DNA of 55,933 bases from Bacteroidales bacterium (GCA_019416425.1 DXXK01000084.1:1-55933); one strand, 5' to 3'. Counted from the first letter of the stretch, positions 1 to 9,455 are shown. Notes: generated from the letters alone by a model not told the origin. Numbers and translations are program-made.

Positions 1-1
1 G

Positions 2-293
2 CTCGTAGTCCGTGCTCATGATCTCGGGGTCGAAGCTGTAGTGCCGGCGCACATATTCCTTGAGCGACGCGGTACGGCCCATGGCCAGGCGCACGTTGTT
101 GTCGTACGGGCCCTCGGGCGAGGCGTAGCCCTTGATGGTGACGCGCGTTATGGTGGCGTCCGGGTCGTTCCTGACCTTGTCGATGGACTCTATGATCCTG
201 GCGATCTCCGTCTTGTTGCGGCGGTAGGTAGGCTTGATCTCGGTGCGGTTCACCACGAAGTCGATGTAGGCCGAGCCGCTCTCGTTGCGCGCC
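2..293 (-). pseudogene. DUF3868/OmpA-like protein fragment, head-to-head copy
   Basis: Read leftward, this stretch is open to the window edge and encodes an OmpA-like periplasmic segment with the motifs NESGSAYIDF, VNRTEIKPTYRRN, IKGYASPEGPYDNN and LAMGRTASLKEYV. It is a paralogue of the rightward gene that starts about 290, and the two match at the same domain position. The reading frame meets a TGA a few codons upstream of the NESGS motif, so this copy has no start codon or N-terminal DUF3868 domain here. It is therefore a 5'-truncated fragment that continues off the left edge. In Bacteroidales, proteins of this type sit next to type V pilus genes and are thought to lie in the envelope; the exact function is unknown. 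The truncation may be biological or an assembly chimera. Confidence 0.7.
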
Positions 294-369
294 GCAGTTC
301 GCCTTCATCACTCCGGTGGTGGAGGAGACCAAGACGCGCAACGAGAGCGGCTCGGCCTACATCGACTTC
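257..369. repeat. 34-bp perfect inverted repeat at the head-to-head gene junction
   Basis: Positions 257-290 and 336-369 are exact reverse complements (34 bp) separated by 45 bp. Each arm encodes the same peptide, NESGSAYIDF, of a DUF3868/OmpA-like protein, one leftward and one rightward. The identity decays outside the arms (FVVNRTEIK versus FPVNRTEIR), so they come from two paralogues rather than a simple copy of one. Such a structure can be an inversion site, a fold-back or an assembly join. Confidence 0.85.
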
Positions 370-1275
370 CCTGTGAACCGTACGGAGATACGTCCCGACT
401 ACCGCCGCAATCCCGAGGAACTGCAGAAGATCCGCAACACCATCGACGTGCTGCGCAATGATGACGACATCAGCATCCAGGCGGTATCGTTCGTGGGCTG
501 CGCCTCGCCCGAGGGCGGCTATGCCAACAACGAGCGGCTGGCCCGGGGCCGTACCGAGGCTCTGGCGTCGTACGTCCGTGGCCTGTATTCGTTCCCGCAG
601 GACATCATCAAGTCCAGATGGGTGGCCGAGGACTGGGCAGGCCTGAAGAAATATGTGGAAACCTCCGATATCGAGAACCGTGAGGGTATCCTGGACATCA
701 TCGATATGACCGGTCTGGATCCGGACAAGCGTGAGCAGCGTCTGCGCACGGCCTATCCCGCGCAGTACAGGTTCCTGCTGGAGAACGTCTACCCGGGGCT
801 GCGTCATTCAGACTACGCCGTGCAGTATCAGATCCGCACCTACGCCGACGTGGAGGAGATACGCCGTCTGATCAAGACCGCGCCGCAGAAGCTGAGCCTG
901 CACGAGATGTTCGTGCTGGCACAGAACCTCGAGCCTGCGTCCGACGAGTACCGCGAGGTCTTCGAGGTGGCTGTCCGGATGTATCCTGACAATCCTGTGG
1001 CCAACCTGAACGCGGCCAACATCGCGTTGCGTCGCAATGAGCTGGACCGTGCGGAGGCATACCTGGCCAAAGCCGGAAACTCGACCGAGGCTCAGTATGC
1101 CCGCGGCGTACTGACGGCCAAGCGGGCCATAGAGCAGGGCAGCACCGACTTCACCGACGCCATCGACCTGCTGAGGGAGGCTGAGAAGGCCGGATGCACA
1201 CAGGCCGCCGATGCCATCGCACAGCTTGAGGAGGTGCAGCGCTATGCCCGGGGCAAAGTCAAGATTACGAAATGA
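292..1275 (+). pseudogene. DUF3868/OmpA-like pilus-associated protein, 5'-truncated
   Basis: The frame is open from the junction at about 292. It begins in mid-domain with QFAFITPVVEETKTRNESG, continues through the OmpA-like segment (VGCASPEGGYANNERLARGRTEAL) and ends in a TPR-like helical tail (NLNAANIALRRNELDRAEAYL, GTEAQYARGVL-like repeats). Family members known to me carry a signal peptide and a DUF3868 beta domain of roughly 120-150 residues before this point, and both are missing here. The first possible start, a GTG at 316, has no sensible leader. The gene lies 91 bp upstream of the pilus major subunit and points the same way, which is the usual neighbour order for this family. It would encode an envelope protein; how it serves the pilus is not established. 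Confidence 0.75.
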
Positions 1276-1366
1276 AATCATCTGACTGATTCATATCTAA
1301 TAATATCAATCACTACAAACTCGAGAAAAATAAACAAATTATCAAACAATTTTTAACACAATTTCT

Positions 1367-3262
1367 ATGAACGCGAAATTATTACTCGGTCTGTTCGCGG
1401 GCTGCGGCGCAGCCCTGGCGCTGACCGGATGTTCGTCCGACGCACCCGAAAGCGGCAACGACGCCAACGGACAGACTTGCTACCTCCGCGTGGCGATCAC
1501 TGACGTGAATGCCGGCACCCGTGTCGAGAACAACAACACCAACTTCGAGGACGGAACCGATGCAGAGAACAAAATCGAGGCCCTGCAGTTCAAGTTCTAC
1601 GATGCTGCCGGCGTGGCCATCAAGGCTCAGTCGGTAACCGACTACAATTTCACAGACGCCACTCCGGAGCAGGGCAGTCCAAGTGTAGGCAAGATCAAGC
1701 AGGCTATTGTCGAGGTTACCTTGGGACAGGGAGAGAACCTCCCCAGCTATGTGATCTGCAGTGCCAATCCCATTTCATGGGATGATGTCGAGGTTTCCGG
1801 CAAAATGTCTGACCTGCGCAATCTCGAGCGTCAAGCGTACAAGGACGGTTCCAACAACTTCACCATGAACAATTCCGTTTATTTCGGCACGGATCCTGTC
1901 TCCGGCGATAATGACGTGAAGATCAGCGGTACTCCCATCACCAAGGGCCAGCTTTTCACCACCAAAGCCGAGGCCGAGGCTGCAACCGGTGGCTCGGTTG
2001 TGGATATCTATATCGAACGTATGGCCGCAAAGGTTAACTTCAAGATTGAAAAGGCTGCCGATGCCCAGACAGTGGATGGATACACTCTGGAATTCGCTCC
2101 CGAAGCATGGACAGTTACCGCAGATGCCCCTTCCATGTACTCCATCAAGCGTTTTGCAATACAAGACGGTGCCGATGCCCCCATCCCTACGCTGGCTGAT
2201 GTCAACAACTACATTGAAGCGGGATGGCAGAACATTTGGAATGACGCGCTTCTGTTCCGTAGCTACTGGGCTTGCTCCCCGGCTTTCTACGCACCCGAGT
2301 TCCCCCGTGTGTCCGACAACATTTCCGATGTCGCCACTGCGGCCCAGGGAACCGGTGCCGGCCAGGTCGTAGCTCCCTTCGAGCTGAAGTACTATAGCTA
2401 CAATCAGGTTGTCGGTGACAATGGAAGTGCCATTGCCGCTAACAATACAGCCGTAACCCGTTACGCTCTGGAGAACACCATGGGTAAGGATGCCTTCCAG
2501 TCCCTGAACCCGAATGCCGCCGCACCCTCCGCGCTGCTGGTCGGCAAGTATACCGTCAAGAACGGCGAGACCGCCCTTCCCGCCAACACCTCGTTCGACA
2601 TCTGGAAAGACCAGCTCTATTTTGTAGGTACAGTTCCAACCGGCGCACAGACCGGCGCACAGACCATCGATGCCGCCATGCTGGCAGCCCAGCAGATCAT
2701 CGCCACGGATGCCAACGGTACGCTGCTCAGAACAACATCTCCTTCGCTGGCAGTCAAGCATCCTACCAAGGACGTCCGCGGCAACCAGGCTTTGGCCGAG
2801 AACCTGGTTACCCTCCAGCTGACCGGCATTCCTACCAACATGTACTACAGCCCTATGGGTACGGATACCTGGAAACTGATCGAGAGTGCTGATGAGGTTA
2901 CATACGTCAACCAGCAGCTGGCAGGCCAGCTCAACTACGCCAAGGCTTTCACCAACGGTATCGCTTACTTCGGCATTCCCATCAAGCACCTCCGCGCAAC
3001 CGAGGATACCACCAACAGCCCCTTCACCGTAACTGACGGCAAGGAGACAACCGACTGGAGCAAGGTTCGTATCGGTGACTTCGGTCTGGTCCGCAACCAT
3101 GTCTACACGATCAATGTCCAGTCTATCGGCGGCATGGGTTCGGGTGTGTTCGACCCCAACGCTCCCATCGTGACCCCGATGGATACCTATACTTACTACA
3201 TCAAGTATTCTATCCGCATCCTGAACTGGCGCATAGTGCCCGCACAGAATGTAATCCTCTGA
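1367..3262 (+). CDS. Mfa1-family type V pilus major subunit (lipoprotein precursor)
   Basis: This encodes a 631-aa precursor of the stalk subunit of a Bacteroidales type V pilus. It has a signal peptide with lipobox LTGC (Cys22), and an Arg at about 52 in AGTRVEN, where an arginine-specific protease would remove the first strand before strand-exchange polymerisation. The C-terminus has the family signature VRNHVYTINV, then FDPNAPIVTP, then a final strand ending LNWRIVPAQNVIL, which matches the Mfa1 C-terminal donor region. A 12-bp tandem repeat near 2640-2662 gives TGAQTGAQ. At 631 residues it is longer than the classic Mfa1 (about 560). It is the first complete gene of the pilus operon, with a strong hairpin directly after it (3287-3338). 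No clear -33/-7 promoter was found in the 91-bp gap upstream. Confidence 0.88.
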   Translation: MNAKLLLGLFAGCGAALALTGCSSDAPESGNDANGQTCYLRVAITDVNAGTRVENNNTNFEDGTDAENKIEALQFKFYDAAGVAIKAQSVTDYNFTDATPEQGSPSVGKIKQAIVEVTLGQGENLPSYVICSANPISWDDVEVSGKMSDLRNLERQAYKDGSNNFTMNNSVYFGTDPVSGDNDVKISGTPITKGQLFTTKAEAEAATGGSVVDIYIERMAAKVNFKIEKAADAQTVDGYTLEFAPEAWTVTADAPSMYSIKRFAIQDGADAPIPTLADVNNYIEAGWQNIWNDALLFRSYWACSPAFYAPEFPRVSDNISDVATAAQGTGAGQVVAPFELKYYSYNQVVGDNGSAIAANNTAVTRYALENTMGKDAFQSLNPNAAAPSALLVGKYTVKNGETALPANTSFDIWKDQLYFVGTVPTGAQTGAQTIDAAMLAAQQIIATDANGTLLRTTSPSLAVKHPTKDVRGNQALAENLVTLQLTGIPTNMYYSPMGTDTWKLIESADEVTYVNQQLAGQLNYAKAFTNGIAYFGIPIKHLRATEDTTNSPFTVTDGKETTDWSKVRIGDFGLVRNHVYTINVQSIGGMGSGVFDPNAPIVTPMDTYTYYIKYSIRILNWRIVPAQNVIL

Positions 3263-3286
3263 TGATTTAGCATTTTCGGACAGCAA

Positions 3287-3338
3287 TGCAGGGACGCGGC
3301 GACGCATCCATCCGCACGACGCATGCCGCGTCCCTGCA
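3287..3338 (+). terminator. Long GC hairpin after the pilus major subunit (attenuator-like)
   Basis: A 14-bp perfect stem (3287-3300 with 3325-3338, core GGGACGCGGC) encloses a 24-nt loop with two GACGCAT copies. It starts 24 nt after the stop codon of the Mfa1-type gene and is followed by a pyrimidine-rich but not pure-T stretch (CCTTTCCTTTCCT). I infer a partial terminator or an mRNA-stabilising structure that would make stalk subunit mRNA more abundant than that of the downstream anchor and tip genes. Confidence 0.6.
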
Positions 3339-3442
3339 CCTTTCCTTTCCTCAATCCTTAATCATACGCCGTGCAAGCCTGCGCTGCATCGGTGTACGCC
3401 ACAAGCCGCAGGCCGATTCAGAAGCTGCGACATGCAGCCGCC

Positions 3443-3456
3443 GTGCCTCGAGGCAC
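3443..3456. promoter_or_regulatory. 14-bp perfect palindrome in the gap before the anchor gene
   Basis: GTGCCTCGAGGCAC is its own reverse complement. It lies 76 bp before the start of the Mfa2-type gene in the longest gap (269 bp) of the pilus operon. It could be an operator or part of an RNA stem. No matching second copy was noticed in the window, so its role is unknown. Confidence 0.3.
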
Positions 3457-3531
3457 CCCTAAATTGAAATATGCCACGGCCACAGGGCCGAATATCATAA
3501 AACAAGAATTAACGACCAAACAGAAAGACTA

Positions 3532-4596
3532 ATGAAAACGCGGCATCTGTATCATAGGATCATACATATCTTCGCATCAATGGCGATATTGGCCATGGTC
3601 TCGGGCCTGGCATCGTGCAACGCCGTCTATGAGGACCAGAGCGACTGTGCCATCCGGTACAGGGTCGGGTTCCGTTTTGTCAAGAATGTCCTGCATGCCG
3701 ATGCGTTCGGCTCGCAGGTCACCACGGTGCACCTCAACGTCTACGACAAGTCCGGTAAGCTGGTGCTGTCCAAGACCGAGGACCGCAGGATTTCGGAAAT
3801 AAACGATTACGGCATGGATGTGGACCTGATGCCCGGCACGTACGACCTGGTGTCGTGGTGCGAGGGTCCGGCCCTTTCGCCGAATCCGGTGTCTTTCCTT
3901 CTGGGCGATGGCACAGCCATGACGGACTTCACCGCCACGCTGCCGCTGCAGGGGACCGCGCCGAACCTTACCTCCGGCTCCGACCTGACACGCCTGTTCC
4001 ACGGAACGGCGATGGATGTGGAATTCCCGGAACACTGGGGCATGACCGACATCGGTCCTGTCTATCTGACCAAGGACACCAACCGGCTGCGGGTGCTGAT
4101 GCAGAATGTGGACGGAATGCCGATGGACGCAACGCAGTTCAAGTTCGAGATCACCGGAAACAACAATGTGCTGGACTGGAACAACGCCGTGATGAAGGCA
4201 TCGGATAAATTCATCTATACACCCTGGAGTGTGGAGCAGACCTACGCTACGTTCGACAAACCGGACAATGCAGCCACCCGTTCCACCATGGACGATTCCG
4301 AGTTGCCGGCCGGAGTCCTGGCCGAGTTCTCCACAAGCCGCCTGATGGCCGACATGCCGCAGCGTCTCACCATAAGCCTGCGCGACACCGGTGAGGAGGT
4401 ACTGTCGATTCCCTTGATACAGTATCTGCTGCTGGTCAAGGACAAGTACAGCCAGACGACAGATGACCAGGACTACCTGGACTGCTACGACGACTATACC
4501 ATGATGTTCTTCATCGACAAGGGTATGACGTGGCTCAAGGCCAGGGTCTACATAAACGGCTGGCGCGTGGTGCCGCCGCAGGACGAGCAGATGTGA
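3532..4596 (+). CDS. FimB/Mfa2-family pilus anchor subunit (lipoprotein)
   Basis: A 354-aa lipoprotein precursor with lipobox LASC (Cys29). The family pattern is clear: CAIRYRVGFRFVKNVLHADAFGSQVTTVHLNVYDKSGKLV, followed by the LMPGTYDLVSWCEG loop and a C-terminal strand VYINGWRVVPP. Mfa2/FimB proteins anchor the assembled pilus at the outer membrane and limit its length. The start ATG is preceded by an A-rich leader. It lies 269 bp downstream of the major subunit gene and 15 bp upstream of the next pilus gene. Length is normal for the family. Confidence 0.85.
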   Translation: MKTRHLYHRIIHIFASMAILAMVSGLASCNAVYEDQSDCAIRYRVGFRFVKNVLHADAFGSQVTTVHLNVYDKSGKLVLSKTEDRRISEINDYGMDVDLMPGTYDLVSWCEGPALSPNPVSFLLGDGTAMTDFTATLPLQGTAPNLTSGSDLTRLFHGTAMDVEFPEHWGMTDIGPVYLTKDTNRLRVLMQNVDGMPMDATQFKFEITGNNNVLDWNNAVMKASDKFIYTPWSVEQTYATFDKPDNAATRSTMDDSELPAGVLAEFSTSRLMADMPQRLTISLRDTGEEVLSIPLIQYLLLVKDKYSQTTDDQDYLDCYDDYTMMFFIDKGMTWLKARVYINGWRVVPPQDEQM

Positions 4597-4611
4597 TTCG
4601 AATGAACGACT

Positions 4612-5955
4612 ATGAATCTCAGCACATTGAACATGCACCAGATAATCAGAAAATATTCACGAGGATTGCTTGCGGCGATTCTTGCGGCCGTGACCCTGAC
4701 GGGTTGCGTCTACGATGACGGCGCGTGTCCGGACGTACCGGAGCCGGGCCGGCATGACTCGGACGTGAGCATCAGCTTCAAGGTGGCCACCAACCGCGAC
4801 ATGCGGACGCGTGCCGCCGACCTGGACGGGGACCAGCAGGGAAGCCAGCCCGAGGATTACATCGATGTCGGCAACATGCAGTTCCTGCTGTTCGACAGCA
4901 ATCAGAAATTCCTGCGGTTCCTGACCCCGACGGTCACCATGGACCGGACCGGCGAGTACACGGTGATGGACAGCTTCGAGGAGCCTTACTTCGAGAATGC
5001 CGCCGACGGAAGCAGCGTCGGTTTCTACATCATGTCGCTTGCCAACGGCTACAGCATGGGTGCCGTATGGGCCGGTGCCACACGCGGTGTGACGTCCATC
5101 AGCGACCTGTGCGGCGTCACCCAGAACACAGTCCTCACGGCCAAGCCTGTCCCGAGCCTGCTTATGAACGCAAATCAGGACATCGAGGGTGTCCAGCGGT
5201 TCCCCATGTCGGGACTTCAGAACTTCACCGTGGCGGTGTCCGACCTCAAGGCCTCGACCAGGGAAGCACCGGTCGACCTATCAGCCGGAGTGTCGGGACG
5301 TACGCTCTACATGCTGCGTGCCCTGGCCAAGATCGAGATCATAGACAAGGCCAATTACACCGGCGGCTTCACCGAGGCGGTGGCCAACGATGCCGTGCGG
5401 ATCGAGAAGGCGGAGCTGGACGGCTTCTTCAGCCGTGGCAGCCAGCTGCCGGCCTACAGCCAGTGGATGCGCGGCGACGTGACGTTGCCTGAGACCCAGC
5501 AGGTCATAGCGCCTTCGGTCCCCCGTACGTGCACTTATCTGAATCCCCCGGTGTTCAGCGAAAACAACGACGAGATCGGTGCCGTGCCCGACAACGTGCG
5601 GATAGATTTCGTGCCCGATGAATACGCGCAGTCGCTGCGTGCCGACAAGGCTCCGGTTTTCTCGGGATATGTCTATGAATACGCCGACCCTTCCGACGGC
5701 ATAGCCATAACTCAGCCGCCTTACATACGCGTCACCACCAAGGGTGACGGTTCCGACGGCTCGTCGCTGATCCTGCCCTTCCGTCTCGGTGTATATGAGG
5801 ACGGCAAGTACAAGGAGAAGTGCACCCAGCTGCTGCGTAACCATATCTACCGTTACGAGATCACGAGCGTGAACACCACCAGCCGGATTGTGGTCAACTG
5901 GACTGTCTGCGACATGGACAAGCCTGCCGACATCACCATCCCGCCTTTTGAATAA
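4612..5955 (+). CDS. FimA/Mfa-family accessory pilus subunit (lipoprotein)
   Basis: A 447-aa precursor with lipobox LTGC (Cys32; Cys25 if the in-frame ATG at 4633 is used). The N-terminal strand and TRAAD motif (ISFKVATNRDMRTRAAD) match the processed region of type V pilins. The C-terminus has RNHIYRYEITSVN, then WTVCDMDKPADITIPPFE. By position and size it resembles the Mfa3/Mfa4-like accessory subunits that lie between stalk and tip, but which one cannot be told from sequence reading. It is 15 bp after the anchor gene and 44 bp before the tip gene, so it is clearly in the same transcript. Confidence 0.75.
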   Translation: MNLSTLNMHQIIRKYSRGLLAAILAAVTLTGCVYDDGACPDVPEPGRHDSDVSISFKVATNRDMRTRAADLDGDQQGSQPEDYIDVGNMQFLLFDSNQKFLRFLTPTVTMDRTGEYTVMDSFEEPYFENAADGSSVGFYIMSLANGYSMGAVWAGATRGVTSISDLCGVTQNTVLTAKPVPSLLMNANQDIEGVQRFPMSGLQNFTVAVSDLKASTREAPVDLSAGVSGRTLYMLRALAKIEIIDKANYTGGFTEAVANDAVRIEKAELDGFFSRGSQLPAYSQWMRGDVTLPETQQVIAPSVPRTCTYLNPPVFSENNDEIGAVPDNVRIDFVPDEYAQSLRADKAPVFSGYVYEYADPSDGIAITQPPYIRVTTKGDGSDGSSLILPFRLGVYEDGKYKEKCTQLLRNHIYRYEITSVNTTSRIVVNWTVCDMDKPADITIPPFE

Positions 5956-5999
5956 GAACTTTACAATAGGGTTCAAACAACTGTTTTCCGCATAATCCA

Positions 6000-8900
6000 A
6001 TGAAAAGGAACATAAAGGATATATTACTGAATGCCGCGGCGGTCATGTCGCTGGGTATGGCGGCGGTGTCATGTCAGGACGACATGCCCATACCGGACTA
6101 TACCCTCAGCGACGAGGATGTCCGCGTCACCTTCAACCTGTCGTTGCCGCGCATGGAGGTCAAGACCCGTGCGGCCCTGGACCAGCCGAGCCTGAACCAG
6201 GTCAATTCGCTGTGGGTACGCACATATTCGGCGCTGTCGGGTCAGGCCACCAGCGAGTGGGTCAACGTGACGGAGGACCTTCCCACCACTGACTCGGAAG
6301 TGCCGCATCGCGTCACACTGGACACCAAGTCCGGCCACAGCTTCATCGTAGGTGTGGCAAACATCGACAACATGGGGGTCACAAAGGACAACCTTACTCC
6401 ACGGCCGTTGCGCGAGCTGCTGGCCGAGGCCGACACATGGCCGGAATTCCTGAACATAGCCGTCTGCTCGCCTGCGGACCAGCAGGAGCTTAACGCTCCG
6501 ACAGTGCCGTTGCCTATGGCCGGATGCTATACCAATCTGGCCGTCGATGGCGACCATACGGCATATCCTCACCGCATAGAGGACTGGCAGACCGATGATT
6601 TCCAGTCGTATTTCATCCCGGCGTCATCTACAGGCGAGATTACCCTGACCGACGGCGCGATCCATCTGCGTCGTCTGGTGTCGCACGTCAAATTCAACCT
6701 GACCGCCGGCGAGGACGTGACCATTACGCCGACATCCTATCAGGTGTTCAACGCCCCGGCCTACTCATGGCTCTACGAGCGTGCCGCCGACAACGGCATG
6801 ACCGCGAATTTCGGCGATGTCTGCACCCAGGACAACAAGGAAACATATTACGTGTCTCCGGCCCAGTTCGCGCAGAACAACATCACCAGCACCACGGAGA
6901 ACAATGTCACTACCTACCGTTTCGATTACTGGCAGGGCGAGAACAAGCATGAAGCAATTCAGAACATCACCGAGTACGCGCAGCGAGACAAGGAAATCAA
7001 GACCTCGCTACTGCCCGATGGCACGGAGCCTCCTTCAAACGACCAGTATCTTAGCAATACAGGAATATTCACAAGTCTGTGCGGTGACAAGTGGACACCG
7101 AACAATATGGCCTCGTATGTGCTGATAACCTGTACGGTCGAGTATAAGGAGAAACTGAATGTGGATGACAACGGCAATCCGGGAGGTGATAAAACCGTGT
7201 CCCGCAGCGGTGTGGCAAATTACTTGATTCATCTGGGCTATATGGACGGGAATGCGAAGGATTTCAACTGCTATCGCAACACTGACTATACCTACAACGT
7301 CAAGGTGCTCGGATTGAAACAGATTCTGGTGGAGGCTCACCACAGTAACGAATATGGTGGTGAGTATCCGGGCGTGGAAGGCCAGGTGGCGGACGTGGAG
7401 AACGCTCCATTCACGCTGGACTGCCATTACGGTTCGTTCAACGTTCAGCTGAGCGAGCTCGAACTTAATCCGTACGATGACGTGACGAAAACCGGTTTCG
7501 GCTTCATCATGACCACATACGAGAACGGCGTTGAGCATACGTACGATGAGACGGACTTTGTCAACAGCGACCGGCTTACAGCCGACCAGCTGAAATATAT
7601 AGGCTGGGTGGAGCTGAAACCCACTTCCGGCCCTGACGTCCGTGCGCTGTACACTCCGCGTGGAGCGTCAGGCAGCACAACCTTCAATCTGTGGGACGTA
7701 TCCAAGGGCAAGCTGACCGATGACCAGAAATCGGACACAGGTTGGTACACTGTATTCGTAAACGAGTATGCCTACGAGGCCGAGAATGCCGACGAGAGCG
7801 TTCAAGTGAACGGCAAACCGTTATGGGCAAGTTATGTCAACCAGAATCCGCGGCGTTTCTACATCCGTGTGACGCGGAGTATCTCGGCCGACGGACAGAG
7901 CATCTATTCCAGCTCAAAATATGCCGGCGTACAGCAGTCCATCATGACTTATTACTCCACGCAGTCCTTCGCGGAAGGCTCCGGGGCGCGTCAGAGCGGC
8001 TCGGCGGTAGGTGTGGAGCGTACCAACGAGTCCTTCGGCCTCAATCTGCGCCGGTCCTATGGCTTGAACACCAGTTCCGGAAGTGGTGCCAATAATGTTG
8101 ATTTCTCGGACGAAAACGGCAGGTATAACATATACCTTTGGATAAACTCTAAGGGTAATAGCTGGGATAATTTCATCCAGAGGACCAAGTTCACAAAGAT
8201 TCCCCAGGGAAACACAGGCATTGCCGGAGGCGCTGAGTATAATGTGGCTCGACTGAGAGGATATGAAGGAGGTTGGACTACCAACACCGCTGCTGCGAGC
8301 TATAAATATCAAAGGTCATCGCCATATGATCCCCAGCCGGACGCCACTACCGGTCTGAGTGCCACAAACGATGCAAACTACTATATCGAGGCAATCAACG
8401 CCTGCATGAACCGTAACCGCGACAACAACGGAAACAATGTCATCGATCTGGACGAGATCCGCTGGTATGTTCCGGCTATGGGCAAGTATCTGCGACTCAT
8501 TCTCGGTAATGCCTCGCTGGAGAATCCCCTGATGAATTACTCAAAGATTACGCAGCTGACACGTGGAAACGGAGAATCGTATGGCAATGCGGGATGGAAC
8601 GGCCCAGTGGGGCGTTATCTGTTCTTTGCGAGTGACGGGCGTGTGCTTTGGGCCATGGAAGGCCTGTCGTCGAGCAACTGGTGCCAGTGGGGTTATAATG
8701 ATCCTACCTACCCATGGGAAGTAAGGTGTATCCGGAATCTTGGCTTGAACCTTCGCGTTAATCAAGAGGGTGTCGCGACAATCAGTTCGACAGACAGAAC
8801 CGTTCCGGCGTATGTATTCAGGCAAAGAAGCACCAACCGGCAGGAAGGCGGAGTCGTGTCAATGTCGTATTACTCACTGTCGTCCAAACGAGTCAACAAA

Positions 8901-9410
8901 CTTACCGCCAATGGCACGGGAGCCGGTCAGATGCCTGCGCATGTAATAAGCGACAGAACTTATAATTCATTATATTATAATTTCGAGATTTCGCAAGGAA
9001 GATACCAGACCGTAAATACCAACAATGGTTCCCGGGATACGTTGCGCTATGATATTGTTTACACTGATGCCAATAGGCCGTCGCTTAGTGCATTTAGGAA
9101 TAGTATCGATAATGATAATCCTTGCGGCATATTGGGTGATGGATGGCGCGTGCCAAATATCAAAGAAGTGGCCATAATGCGTAATCTTGGCTTACTGAAA
9201 GGTTTACTTAGTAATGATATAAGCGGTTTTTTAATGTCCGCTACATTCTCTACATTCAACAATTCCGGAGTAAATACCGGCACATTGCCTACTGGAACTG
9301 ATCTGACAAACCGCGCACTGGTAGCCCGTTTTGATGGACTTACGCAGACTATCGACTTTAATGCTTATGGTAGGTCATCATACATCCGGTGCGTCAAGGA
9401 TGTGGATTAG
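6000..9410 (+). CDS. DUF4906-type tip adhesin of a type V pilus (1136 aa)
   Basis: A large lipoprotein precursor with lipobox AVSC (Cys25) and an N-terminal VTFNLSLPRMEVKTRAALD segment, where the KTRAA motif marks the Arg-protease site seen in type V pilins. The middle is typical of DUF4906 proteins (YLIHLGYMDGNAKDFNCYRNTDYTY). Around residues 804-822 is an EF-hand-like calcium loop, NRDNNGNNVIDLDEIRWY. The C-terminal part (GILGDGWRVPNIKEVAIM) resembles FISUMP-like surface domains. Such proteins are placed at pilus tips and bind targets. The last 0.5 kb is clearly more AT-rich than the rest of the operon, as if the C-terminal domain had been exchanged. Confidence 0.78.
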   Translation: MKRNIKDILLNAAAVMSLGMAAVSCQDDMPIPDYTLSDEDVRVTFNLSLPRMEVKTRAALDQPSLNQVNSLWVRTYSALSGQATSEWVNVTEDLPTTDSEVPHRVTLDTKSGHSFIVGVANIDNMGVTKDNLTPRPLRELLAEADTWPEFLNIAVCSPADQQELNAPTVPLPMAGCYTNLAVDGDHTAYPHRIEDWQTDDFQSYFIPASSTGEITLTDGAIHLRRLVSHVKFNLTAGEDVTITPTSYQVFNAPAYSWLYERAADNGMTANFGDVCTQDNKETYYVSPAQFAQNNITSTTENNVTTYRFDYWQGENKHEAIQNITEYAQRDKEIKTSLLPDGTEPPSNDQYLSNTGIFTSLCGDKWTPNNMASYVLITCTVEYKEKLNVDDNGNPGGDKTVSRSGVANYLIHLGYMDGNAKDFNCYRNTDYTYNVKVLGLKQILVEAHHSNEYGGEYPGVEGQVADVENAPFTLDCHYGSFNVQLSELELNPYDDVTKTGFGFIMTTYENGVEHTYDETDFVNSDRLTADQLKYIGWVELKPTSGPDVRALYTPRGASGSTTFNLWDVSKGKLTDDQKSDTGWYTVFVNEYAYEAENADESVQVNGKPLWASYVNQNPRRFYIRVTRSISADGQSIYSSSKYAGVQQSIMTYYSTQSFAEGSGARQSGSAVGVERTNESFGLNLRRSYGLNTSSGSGANNVDFSDENGRYNIYLWINSKGNSWDNFIQRTKFTKIPQGNTGIAGGAEYNVARLRGYEGGWTTNTAAASYKYQRSSPYDPQPDATTGLSATNDANYYIEAINACMNRNRDNNGNNVIDLDEIRWYVPAMGKYLRLILGNASLENPLMNYSKITQLTRGNGESYGNAGWNGPVGRYLFFASDGRVLWAMEGLSSSNWCQWGYNDPTYPWEVRCIRNLGLNLRVNQEGVATISSTDRTVPAYVFRQRSTNRQEGGVVSMSYYSLSSKRVNKLTANGTGAGQMPAHVISDRTYNSLYYNFEISQGRYQTVNTNNGSRDTLRYDIVYTDANRPSLSAFRNSIDNDNPCGILGDGWRVPNIKEVAIMRNLGLLKGLLSNDISGFLMSATFSTFNNSGVNTGTLPTGTDLTNRALVARFDGLTQTIDFNAYGRSSYIRCVKDVD

Positions 9411-9455
9411 AAACCTTGATCCGACATATCATATAACATGAGGTTCAGAGATTAA

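Noticed and set aside
257..369. 34-bp inverted repeat as terminal repeats of an insertion sequence
   Set aside because: The 45 bp between the arms hold no transposase and the arms are coding sequence of a known family.
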